From HRBIN12 sp964447335 (GTDB taxonomy: Bacteria > Actinomycetota > UBA4738 > HRBIN12), in contig CAYUSA010000008.1 in the NCBI GenBank assembly GCA_964447335.1, positions 5,643-69,642 of the forward strand: a stretch of DNA of 64,000 nt. Direction: 5' to 3'. The position numbers and the translations under genes were made by a program. How positions within the stretch are numbered: position 1 is the first letter of the stretch; each line of letters begins with the position of its first letter. This document shows, in pieces, positions 40,678 through 48,210 of the stretch. The notes below the pieces were generated by a model that saw only the letters and a list, made by a program, of their open reading frames with translations, was not told where the DNA came from and made no database searches.

Positions 40678-42012
40678 ATGATCGATCTCACGCACGCCGA
40701 CCGCATCCGCCGCGACGCCGAGACCCTCGAGGCGACCTGGGCCGCCGATCCCCGATGGGAGGGCATCGAGCGCCCCTACCCGGCCGAGGAGGTGATCCGC
40801 CTCCGCGGCTCCTTCGCCGTCGAGCACACCCTCGCGCGCCTGGGTGCCGAGCGCCTGTGGGAGCTCATGGCGGCCGGGGACTTCGTGCGGGCGCTCGGCG
40901 CGATGACCGGCGGCCAGGCCGTCGAGATGGTGAAGGCCGGCCTGCCCGCGATCTACCTCTCGGGGTGGCAGGTGGCGGCCGACGCGAACCTGGCCGGCCA
41001 CACGTACCCGGACCAGTCGCTCTACCCGGCGAACAGCGTCCCGGCCGTGGTCCGGCGCATCAACAACGCGCTCCAGCGCGCCGATCAGATCGCGTGGGCC
41101 GACGGCGACGACGGCACCCACTGGATGGCGCCGATCGTCGCGGACGCCGAGGCCGGCTTCGGCGGCCCGCTCAACGCGTTCCAGCTCATGAAGGCGATGA
41201 TCGAGGCCGGCGCGGCGGGCGTGCACTTCGAGGACCAGCTCGCGAGCGAGAAGAAGTGCGGGCATCTCGGCGGCAAGATGCTCGTCCCGACCGAACAGTT
41301 CATCCGCACGCTCACCGCGGCGCGGCTCGCGGCCGACGTGCTCGGCGCGCCGACGGTGCTGGTCGCGCGCACCGATGCCGACGCGGCGACGCTCCTCACG
41401 AGCGACGTCGACCATCGCGACCGCCCGTTCGTGACCGGCGAGCGCACGGCCGAGGGCTTCTTCCGCGTGACGAACGGCGTCGAGGCCGCGATCGCGCGCG
41501 GGCTCTCGTACGCGCCGTACGCCGACGTGCTCTGGTGCGAGACCTCGCACCCGGACCTCGACGAGGCGCGAGGGTTCGCCGAGGCGATCCACGCCCGCTA
41601 CCCCGGGAAGCTCCTCGCGTACAACTGCTCGCCGGCGTTCGACTGGAAGCGGTACCTCGACGACGACGAGATCGCGCGGTTCCAGCGCGAGCTCGGCGCG
41701 ATGGGGTACGTCTTCCAGTTCATCACCCTCGCCGGGTTCCACGTGGTGAACGCGTCGATGTTCGACCTCGCGCGCGGCTACGCCGAGGAGGGCATGACCG
41801 CCTACGTGCGGCTGCAGGAGCACGAGTTCACGCTCGAGCCACAGGGCTACACGGCCACCAAGCACCAGCACGAGGTCGGGACGGGCTACTTCGACCGCGT
41901 CTCACAGGCCGTGAGCCACGGCACGGCGTCCACGCTCGCACTCGTCGGCTCGACCGAGGAGGAGCAGTTCGAGGACGCCGAGGAGACCTCGCTCGAGGAG
42001 GTCGCTCCCTAG
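40678..42012 (+). CDS. aceA: Isocitrate lyase
   Basis: Glyoxylate-shunt enzyme of 444 residues cleaving isocitrate to succinate and glyoxylate. The active-site signature is EKKCGHLGGK with Cys194 in KKCGH (192-196). Other blocks are YLSGWQVAADAN, PIVADAEAGFGG, LVARTDADAATLL, YNCSPAFDWKRYLDD and the C-terminal HQHEVGTGYFDRVSQAVSHG. The ATG at 40678 is preceded by GAGGA. No malate synthase is in the window. A diverged copy of its last 45 codons lies downstream of the cytochrome gene. Confidence 0.96.
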   Translation: MIDLTHADRIRRDAETLEATWAADPRWEGIERPYPAEEVIRLRGSFAVEHTLARLGAERLWELMAAGDFVRALGAMTGGQAVEMVKAGLPAIYLSGWQVAADANLAGHTYPDQSLYPANSVPAVVRRINNALQRADQIAWADGDDGTHWMAPIVADAEAGFGGPLNAFQLMKAMIEAGAAGVHFEDQLASEKKCGHLGGKMLVPTEQFIRTLTAARLAADVLGAPTVLVARTDADAATLLTSDVDHRDRPFVTGERTAEGFFRVTNGVEAAIARGLSYAPYADVLWCETSHPDLDEARGFAEAIHARYPGKLLAYNCSPAFDWKRYLDDDEIARFQRELGAMGYVFQFITLAGFHVVNASMFDLARGYAEEGMTAYVRLQEHEFTLEPQGYTATKHQHEVGTGYFDRVSQAVSHGTASTLALVGSTEEEQFEDAEETSLEEVAP

Positions 42013-42152
42013 CTGTGCAACTGACAGCCATCGGTACCTGGGATCCGGGAGATGCCCCCTCCATCAGACCCGTGGAGAACCACCCATCCGCAAGTTCGGT
42101 AGAAACAACCCTCTGCTGACGCTCCGTCGCGCCGACGCATCGGATAGGCGAC

Positions 42153-43148
42153 ATGCGTATCCGGACGCGACGAACGGTGAGCAACCGCAAGGGTCTTCTT
42201 GCCTGCCTGGTGGTGGGCAGCATCCTCGTGCTCGGCGGCGCGGTCCGAGCGGCCGACGGCGACAGCCAGGCGCGATCCAGGCCGAGCGGGTGGGCGGACT
42301 CACTGCGCTCCTCCCCGCACGGTGGCGACGTGGTGAACCGCGAGACATGTTCTCTGTGCCACCCACGGGGTCGCGACGGCTACAGCGACGGCTGGGAGCA
42401 GCGCGTCACGGCCACGTGCCTCGCTTGCCACGATGGTCGCGGGCTCACCAGCGCGGGTTCGGACAGCGGCGCCTTGGATGGCCGGCCGGTTGCCGGGCAC
42501 GAGACCGCGCTGGCGCGCTCGTCCCGGACGCCTTACGGCCTTTCCTTTCCGCTCTCGGGCCACGTCGTCGGCCCCGACACGGGTCCCGGTTCGCCACCCG
42601 GGAAACCAGAAGGATCGCAGTGCACGAGCTGCCACACGTTCCACGGTGAGCCGGGCCTGGTTGTGAACGGCTGGACGCGGCGGGACGAGGGCAGGCGGAT
42701 CGGGTGGCAGGATCCCGACACCGGTGAGTGGTCGCGGAGGAACCTGCACTACGATGACGCCTCCGGTACATGGCAGGTCTGCGACACGAGGAACGAGGAC
42801 TGCCGTCCTGCCGAGGTGCTCGACGCGGGAGGGCGGCTGGTGCCCCTGTATGGGTACAAGCTCCTCACCACGCGCCCCGGCGACACCTCCGCGCAGGTTC
42901 GGAGTTACGGTACGCAGTCGGATAGCCGCGACAAAGTGGCATGGTGTGGCGCTTGCCATCCTTCCCAAGTCGACCGTTCGCTCGGCGGGACGCTCCAGAA
43001 CCATCCGATAGCGTGCGATGCGTGCCACGGCGATCCAGAAGACGGTAGCTCCACCGGGTTCCCGCACACCTCAGCGCTCTCCACGCTCCTCAGGCGCTAC
43101 CCAGACGAGCTGTGTATCGGATGTCACGTCTCGGGATCTCTGCCGTAG
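42153..43148 (+). CDS. Exported six-heme cytochrome c
   Basis: Protein of 331 residues with a signal or anchor segment (about 13-33) and six CxxCH heme-binding motifs: CSLCH (66-70), CLACH (89-93), CTSCH (157-161), CGACH (265-269), CDACH (288-292) and CIGCH (321-325). Hydrophobic content after the N-terminus is low, so it is secreted or anchored by one helix. Such multiheme proteins carry electrons to periplasmic or extracellular acceptors. No quinone-oxidising partner or heme-lyase gene is adjacent. It stands alone between aceA and a remnant of aceA, which points to insertion. Its codons are less strictly GC-rich at third positions than those of its neighbours by eye. Confidence 0.88.
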   Translation: MRIRTRRTVSNRKGLLACLVVGSILVLGGAVRAADGDSQARSRPSGWADSLRSSPHGGDVVNRETCSLCHPRGRDGYSDGWEQRVTATCLACHDGRGLTSAGSDSGALDGRPVAGHETALARSSRTPYGLSFPLSGHVVGPDTGPGSPPGKPEGSQCTSCHTFHGEPGLVVNGWTRRDEGRRIGWQDPDTGEWSRRNLHYDDASGTWQVCDTRNEDCRPAEVLDAGGRLVPLYGYKLLTTRPGDTSAQVRSYGTQSDSRDKVAWCGACHPSQVDRSLGGTLQNHPIACDACHGDPEDGSSTGFPHTSALSTLLRRYPDELCIGCHVSGSLP

Positions 43149-43171
43149 CGGCATCCCGGACGTCAGCACGG

Positions 43172-43305
43172 GTTGGGACCGGCTACTTCGACCCGATCTC
43201 GCAAGTGGTGAGCCACCGCACGGCCTCCACCCTCGCGCTCGTTGGCTCGACGGAGGAGGAGCAGTTCAACGACGACCCGGCCCGGCCGAGGAGGTCGCCG
43301 GATAG
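43172..43305 (+). pseudogene. Remnant of isocitrate lyase 3' end
   Basis: Translation gives VGTGYFDPISQVVSHRTAST and LALVGSTEEEQFNDD, which match the C-terminus of the aceA product at 41875-42010 with few changes; after a frameshift it ends EEVAG and a TAG at 43305, matching the EEVAP end of aceA. No start, and no sequence of the preceding 400 codons, is present. It is thus a decayed second copy of the last 45 codons, separated from aceA by the cytochrome gene. Confidence 0.85.
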
Positions 43306-43307
43306 GC

Positions 43308-44237
43308 TCAGGCCGGCAGCTCGGTCGCCGGCTCGACCTCCGTGGGCACGCCTCGTGTGCGCCCGCGTCGGGCGGTCGTCACGATCACGAGCCCGGTCGC
43401 CGCGATCACGACGAGCCCTCCGAGCACGACGAGCGGCGTCAGCGGCTCGTCGAGCACCGGCCACGCCACCGCGGCCGAGATCACCGGCGCGCACTGGGTG
43501 ATGAGGGCCGAGAGCCAGGACTCCACGTGCCGGTGCGACCAGGCGACGAGCAGGTGACCCGTCGCACCGGGCACGAGCGTGACGACGGCAAGCACGACCC
43601 AGTCGCGAGCTTCCGGCCCGGCCGGCGGGAAGCCGCCGACGAGCAGCGCAACGGGCGTCACCGAGACCGCGCCCGCGAGCATCACGCTCGTCATGTACTC
43701 GAGCGCGGAGGCGCTCGCCCGGGCGCGCTTGGAGAACAGCCAGTAGGCGGTCCACGACAGCGTGCCGAACAGCGCTAGCAGGTCGCCGATCGGGCTCCAC
43801 GCCGGTGAGCCCGAGGCGCCGAACGCAACGATCGCGACGCCGACGAACGAGAGCGCGACGAGGGCGCGCTCGCGCGGACCCGGCCGCTCCCCGAACATGC
43901 GGCCGGCCGCGAGCAGGATGAGGATCGGCGAGAGCGCCCCGATGATCGCGGCGTTCGCGACCGTCGTCAGCTTCACCGCGGTGAAGCCGAGCGAGATGTC
44001 CATCGCGAACAGCGCCCCTCCCGGCGCGCACGCCTTGAAGGTCGCCCAGGACAGCCGGCGCCGGAGCACGGCGAGCGCGAGCAGGTGGACCCCAACCCCC
44101 AACCACAGCCGATACATCGCGAACGTCAGCCCGGTGATCGAGGTCGTCTTGACGAACACCCCGACGCTGCCCCACAGCACCGTCGTCACCGAGACCGCGA
44201 CGATCGCGGTCCTGCGGTGGGGAGAGGTTCCGGTCAC
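43308..44237 (-). CDS. EamA/DMT-family transporter
   Basis: Membrane exporter of 309 residues with ten helices in two EamA repeats. Features include TTVLWGSVGVFVKTT in helix 1, LTTVANAAIIGALSPI near the end of the first repeat and TAYWLFSKRARA opening the second. Family members export amino acids or metabolites; the substrate cannot be told. GTG at 44237 has a TAGGCT box six bases upstream, so the message is probably leaderless. Its end lies two bases from the aceA remnant. Confidence 0.88.
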   Translation of the reverse strand: MTGTSPHRRTAIVAVSVTTVLWGSVGVFVKTTSITGLTFAMYRLWLGVGVHLLALAVLRRRLSWATFKACAPGGALFAMDISLGFTAVKLTTVANAAIIGALSPILILLAAGRMFGERPGPRERALVALSFVGVAIVAFGASGSPAWSPIGDLLALFGTLSWTAYWLFSKRARASASALEYMTSVMLAGAVSVTPVALLVGGFPPAGPEARDWVVLAVVTLVPGATGHLLVAWSHRHVESWLSALITQCAPVISAAVAWPVLDEPLTPLVVLGGLVVIAATGLVIVTTARRGRTRGVPTEVEPATELPA

Positions 44238-44243
44238 GGGCGT

Positions 44244-44249
44244 AGCCTA
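44244..44249 (-). promoter_or_regulatory. -10 box TAGGCT of the EamA gene
   Basis: On the minus strand TAGGCT ends six bases before the GTG at 44237, consistent with a leaderless transcript. Confidence 0.5.
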
Positions 44250-44288
44250 CGGAACGGCAACCATGCCGAACCGTACGGGGAGGGTGTC

Positions 44289-44837
44289 ATGGAACAGCGG
44301 CTGATCGGGCGCAAGGTTGCGTTCCTGCTCGACGAGGGCTTCGAGGACCTCGAGTTCTGGGTGACCGTCATGCGCCTGCGCGAGGAGGGGGCCGAGGTCA
44401 CGACCGTCGGCACCGCCGCCGGCAAGACGGTGCGGGGCAAGAACGCGCTGCGGGCGACGAGCGACGTGGCCGCCGCCGACGTCTCGGCCGACGGGTTCGA
44501 CGCGGTCGTCGTGCCGGGCGGATGGGCGCCCGACAAGCTCCGGCGGCACCGGGAGATGACCTCGCTCGTCCGCCAGGCCTACGACCAGGGCAAGATCGTC
44601 GGACTCATCTGCCACGCGGGGCTCGTCGGGATCTCGGCCGGGGTGGTCGGCGGGCATCGGGCCACCGGCAGCCTCGGCATCAAGGACGACCTCGTGAACG
44701 CCGGGGCTACGTGGGTCGACGAGCCGGCCTTCCGCGATGGCAACCTCGTGTGGGGCCGGGTCGTGGAGGACATCCCCGCGTTCTGTCGCGAGCTCGTCGA
44801 GGCCATCGCCGGCGCCCAGATCCCACGCCACGCCTGA
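44289..44837 (+). CDS. DJ-1/PfpI family protein
   Basis: Protein of 182 residues. It opens KVAFLLDEGFEDLEFW with the acidic residue of the nucleophile pocket, and the nucleophile elbow is LICHAGLVGISAG, with Cys followed by His as in PfpI/YhbO proteins. Members act as glyoxalases, deglycase-like or stress proteins. AGGGTG stands before the ATG. It is divergent from EamA and 40 bases before the DapA-like gene. Confidence 0.88.
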   Translation: MEQRLIGRKVAFLLDEGFEDLEFWVTVMRLREEGAEVTTVGTAAGKTVRGKNALRATSDVAAADVSADGFDAVVVPGGWAPDKLRRHREMTSLVRQAYDQGKIVGLICHAGLVGISAGVVGGHRATGSLGIKDDLVNAGATWVDEPAFRDGNLVWGRVVEDIPAFCRELVEAIAGAQIPRHA

Positions 44838-44864
44838 GCGCGGGCGACATCGTCACCCAGCCGA

Positions 44865-44870
44865 TAGCAT
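44865..44870 (+). promoter_or_regulatory. -10 box TAGCAT, probable leaderless promoter of the DapA-like gene
   Basis: TAGCAT ends seven bases before the ATG at 44878. Confidence 0.55.
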
Positions 44871-44877
44871 CGCGGCC

Positions 44878-45720
44878 ATGCTCACCGGGGCGATCGCGGC
44901 CGCCGTGACGCCGCTCACCGAGGGCGGGACAGATCTCGACGAGGACGCGACCGGGCCGCTCGTTGCGTTCCTCGCGCAGGGGGGGATCGACGGCATCCTC
45001 GCGTGCGGGACCACCGGCGAGGGCATCCTGCTCACGACCCGAGAGCGCGAACGCGCCGTGGAGCGCATCCTCCAGGTCCGTCCGGCGGGCTTCCAGATCG
45101 CCGTGCACGCCGGCGCCCAAACCACCGCCGACACCGTCACGCTCGCCCGCCACGCGGCCGAGCACGGCGCCGACGCCGTCGCCGTCATCGCCCCGCCGTA
45201 CTTCCCGCTCGACGGGCAGGAGCTGTTCGCCCACCTCCGCACGGCCGCCGCGGCGTGTGCGCCGCTCCCGTTCTACGTCTACGAGTTCGTGGGACGCTCC
45301 GGCTACGCGGTCCCCGTCGCCGTCATCGAGCGCCTCCGCGACGACGCCCCGAACCTCGCCGGCCTGAAGGTCTCGGACACGCCGTTCGACCGCGTCGAGC
45401 CCTACCTGCTCGAGGGCCTCGACGTGTTCGTAGGCTCGGAGCCGCTCGTGCTCGAGGGGCTCGAGCACGGGGCCGTCGGCGCGGTCTCGGGCCTCGCGAC
45501 CGCCTGGCCCGAGATCGTCGCCGCCCTCGTCCACGACTGGGACCCGATGGCGCACGCCCGCGTCACTGAGCTCCGCGACCGCCTTGCCGGCATCCCGTTC
45601 CACGCGGCGCTGAAGACCGTGCTCGCGGACCGCGGCGTTCCGGTGCGTGCCGACGTGCGGCCCCCGCTCCGCGCGCTCACCGCCCCCGAGCGTGCCCTCG
45701 TGCTCGAGCTCGCGCGCTAG
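44878..45720 (+). CDS. DapA/NanA-family aldolase
   Basis: TIM-barrel lyase of 280 residues forming a Schiff base with a keto acid. It has GTTGEG (44-49), PFYVYEFVGRSGY with Tyr135 and GLKVSD with the Schiff-base Lys164. The Arg140 after the Tyr motif fits dihydrodipicolinate synthase, but YVYEF differs from the usual YNVP, so a different keto-acid substrate (for example KDG or N-acetylneuraminate) is possible. No lysine-pathway genes are adjacent. Confidence 0.85.
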   Translation: MLTGAIAAAVTPLTEGGTDLDEDATGPLVAFLAQGGIDGILACGTTGEGILLTTRERERAVERILQVRPAGFQIAVHAGAQTTADTVTLARHAAEHGADAVAVIAPPYFPLDGQELFAHLRTAAAACAPLPFYVYEFVGRSGYAVPVAVIERLRDDAPNLAGLKVSDTPFDRVEPYLLEGLDVFVGSEPLVLEGLEHGAVGAVSGLATAWPEIVAALVHDWDPMAHARVTELRDRLAGIPFHAALKTVLADRGVPVRADVRPPLRALTAPERALVLELAR

Positions 45721-46406
45721 CCCGACACGAGCGCGGGCACCTCGGCGAGCGACCGGATCGTCGTCCCACGCCAATCGTCGGGCTCCGGCCGATGCACCGT
45801 CTCGCCCTCGCTCGGGTCGACGATCAGTACCGGGGTCATCCCGACCGCCGCAGCGCCCGAGAGCTCGCCGAAGCTCCCGTCCCCCACGTACAGGCAGGCC
45901 GATGGCTCCACGCCGAGCCTCGAGCACGCGAGGAGGTAGATCTCGGGCTCGGGCTTGCGGAGCCCGGTCTCGCTCGAGAACACCAGCACGTTCACGAGGC
46001 CCTCGAGCGGCGACGCGTGCCAGAGCGGTGGCGTATCCGGCGCGCACATGCTGACGAGCGCCGTGGGATACCCGTGCTCGCGGAGCCACCCGAGCGTCTC
46101 GACCGCTCCCGGCTGCGGATGGAAGTGCTTGCGGTACAAGGCACGGCGGACCTCGAGCGCCGCCTCGAGCCGCTCCGGCTCCGGCACCAGGCCGATCCGG
46201 TCGCACACCGCCACGACGTTCTGGGCGATGTCCGTGAACCCGCCCGTGAGACGCGCGCTCGCCGTCTCACGCCACGCGGGGCGGAACGCGTCGTGGTCGG
46301 CGCCGAGCGCCGTGGCCATGCCCTCGGACATCGCGTCCCAGTCCGCGATCGGGAACTCGGGGACGAGCGTGCCGAACAGGTCGAAGACGACGGCGCGGAG
46401 CCTCAC
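45717..46406 (-). CDS. HAD-family hydrolase
   Basis: Phosphatase-type protein of 229 residues. Motif I is VVFDLFGTLVPE with both catalytic Asp positions changed to the D-x-F form typical of the subfamily (Asp nucleophile, Phe at the second site), motif II is ALVSMCAPD, motif III holds GLRKPEPEIY and motif IV is CLYVGDGSFGELSGA. The Phe at the general-acid site is unusual for a phosphatase but occurs in haloacid-dehalogenase-type members. GTG at 46406 overlaps the acyl-CoA ligase stop. Confidence 0.83.
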   Translation of the reverse strand: MRLRAVVFDLFGTLVPEFPIADWDAMSEGMATALGADHDAFRPAWRETASARLTGGFTDIAQNVVAVCDRIGLVPEPERLEAALEVRRALYRKHFHPQPGAVETLGWLREHGYPTALVSMCAPDTPPLWHASPLEGLVNVLVFSSETGLRKPEPEIYLLACSRLGVEPSACLYVGDGSFGELSGAAAVGMTPVLIVDPSEGETVHRPEPDDWRGTTIRSLAEVPALVSG

Positions 46407-48124
46407 GCCGGGTTCGGCCGCATCTTCTGCCGCTCCTCCTCGGCGAGCACGCGGCGGAGCACCTTGCCGACGAGCGTCTCGGGGAGCGCATCGCGGAACT
46501 CGAGCAGCTTCGGCGCGCGGTACCCGGTGAGGCCGTTCGCCGGGTCGCGGCACCAGGCCAGGATCTCCTCGGTCGTCGCGGAGGCACCCTCCTTCAGGAC
46601 GACGAACGCCTTCACGGCCTCGCCGCTCCGCTCATCGGGCACGCCGATCACGGCGCACTTGGAGACCTTCGGGTGGCGGTACAGGACCTCCTCGACCTCG
46701 TTCGGGTACACGTTGAAGCCGGAGACGATGATCATCTCCTTCAGCCGATCCACGATCTGGAAGTACCCGTCCGCGTGCATGACCGCGACGTCCCCCGTGT
46801 GGAGCCACCCGTTGCGGATCGCCAGCGCGGTCTCCTCCGGGCGGTTCCAGTACCCGAGCATCACCTGCGGGCCGCGCACGCAGAGCTCGCCGCGCTCCCC
46901 GATGCCGACGACGCGGTCGGGGTCGCTCAGGTCGACTATCTTGCAGTCGGTGTCGGCGACCGGCAGGCCGATGCACCCCGCCCGGCGCTCGCCGTGCAAC
47001 GGGTTCGCGTGGGTCACCGGCGAAGACTCGGTGAGCCCGTAGCCCTCGACGAGCGTGGCGCCGCCGGTGATCTCGGCGAAGCGCTGTGCGACCGCGACGG
47101 GGAGCGGCGCGCCACCGGACACGCAGGCCTTCACCGAGCGCAGGTCGTACTTCGCCGTGAGCGGCGAGTCGTTCAGCGCGATGAACAGGCGCGGCACGCC
47201 GGGGAAGAAGGTCGGCTTCTCCTTGCTCATCTCCTCGAGCACCATGTGCAGGTCGCGCGGGTTCGGCACGGGGATCAGCTTGCCCCCGCGGAGGACCGCC
47301 ACGTTCATCGCGATCATCCCGAAGGAGTGGAAGATGGGGAGCGCGCAGAGCACGGCCTCGGTGCCCTCCTCGAGGCCGAGGTAGCTCGCGCCCTGCATCG
47401 CGTTCGCCACGATGTTGCGGTGCGAGAGCATCGCGCCCTTGGAGACCCCGGTCGTGCCGCCCGTGTAGATGAAGCCCGCGGCGTCGTTCACGACGTCCAC
47501 CTGCGGCGCGACCGGGATCGGTCCGGGCGAGTGCATGAGCTCGTGCCACCACTTCACATTCGCGCCCGCCGGGACGGGCGGCCACGGCTTACCGGCCTCG
47601 CGCTGCGCCTTCTTGAACCTCAGTGCCGGGGCGAGCTGCTTCTTCGGGAACGGCATGTAGTCGTTCAGCCGATGGACCACGACGTGCTCGATGCCGACCG
47701 TCGCGAAGACGTCGGCGAAGTCCGCGTACATCAGGTCCAGGACGAGCACGACCTTCGCGCCGCAGTCGCGCAGCTGGTGCTCCATCTCGCGCTTCGTGTA
47801 GAGCGGGTTGTTCCCGACCACGATGGCGCCGAGCCGCGTGATCCCGAAGTACGCGATCACGTACTGCGGGCAGTTCGGCGTCACGAGCGCGACCCGGTCG
47901 CCCTTGCCCACCCCGAGCGACGCGAGCATCGCCGAGCACCGCTCGACCTCCGCGAGGAGCTCCCGGTAGTCCATGTGCTTGCCGAACCACGCCATCGCGG
48001 TGCCGTCGGGATGTCGGCGGGCCGCGGCCTCGAGCATCCCGAACACCGAGAGGTCCGGGTACGGCTCGAGGGTCTTCGGCAGGTCGGGTGGGTAGGTCGC
48101 GAACCACGGTCGGTGATGGGTCAT
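46403..48124 (-). CDS. Long-chain fatty acid-CoA ligase
   Basis: AMP-forming acyl-CoA synthetase of 573 residues. P-loop/A3 region IYTGGTTGVSKGAMLSHRN, A5 EGYGLTESSPVTH, A7 YWNRPEETALAIRNGWLHTGD, A8 RLKEMIIVSGFNVYPNEVEEVL and the C-terminal catalytic lysine in ETLVGKVLRR are present. It activates fatty acids for degradation or lipid synthesis. The frame extends upstream, but ATG at 48124 opens the family N-terminus (RPWFATYPPDLPKTLE). Its neighbours (HAD hydrolase downstream, penicillin acylase divergent) do not define a pathway. Confidence 0.93.
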   Translation of the reverse strand: MTHHRPWFATYPPDLPKTLEPYPDLSVFGMLEAAARRHPDGTAMAWFGKHMDYRELLAEVERCSAMLASLGVGKGDRVALVTPNCPQYVIAYFGITRLGAIVVGNNPLYTKREMEHQLRDCGAKVVLVLDLMYADFADVFATVGIEHVVVHRLNDYMPFPKKQLAPALRFKKAQREAGKPWPPVPAGANVKWWHELMHSPGPIPVAPQVDVVNDAAGFIYTGGTTGVSKGAMLSHRNIVANAMQGASYLGLEEGTEAVLCALPIFHSFGMIAMNVAVLRGGKLIPVPNPRDLHMVLEEMSKEKPTFFPGVPRLFIALNDSPLTAKYDLRSVKACVSGGAPLPVAVAQRFAEITGGATLVEGYGLTESSPVTHANPLHGERRAGCIGLPVADTDCKIVDLSDPDRVVGIGERGELCVRGPQVMLGYWNRPEETALAIRNGWLHTGDVAVMHADGYFQIVDRLKEMIIVSGFNVYPNEVEEVLYRHPKVSKCAVIGVPDERSGEAVKAFVVLKEGASATTEEILAWCRDPANGLTGYRAPKLLEFRDALPETLVGKVLRRVLAEEERQKMRPNPA

Positions 48125-48196
48125 AGCCGCATCATTCCACTCCACGCGACGCGCCGCGACCTCGCCACGAGAGGGACGCCGCCGCGGCGTCCCGGG

Positions 48197-48202
48197 TAGG
48201 CT
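48197..48202 (+). promoter_or_regulatory. -10 box TAGGCT, probable leaderless promoter of the penicillin-acylase-family gene
   Basis: TAGGCT ends eight bases before the ATG at 48211. Confidence 0.5.
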
Positions 48203-48210
48203 CCGCACCG

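Noticed and set aside
43308..43800. Plus-strand open frames overlapping the EamA gene and following the aceA remnant
   Set aside because: Arg/Ser/Pro-rich sequence antisense to a clear membrane transporter; only the first 45 codons are homologous to aceA.
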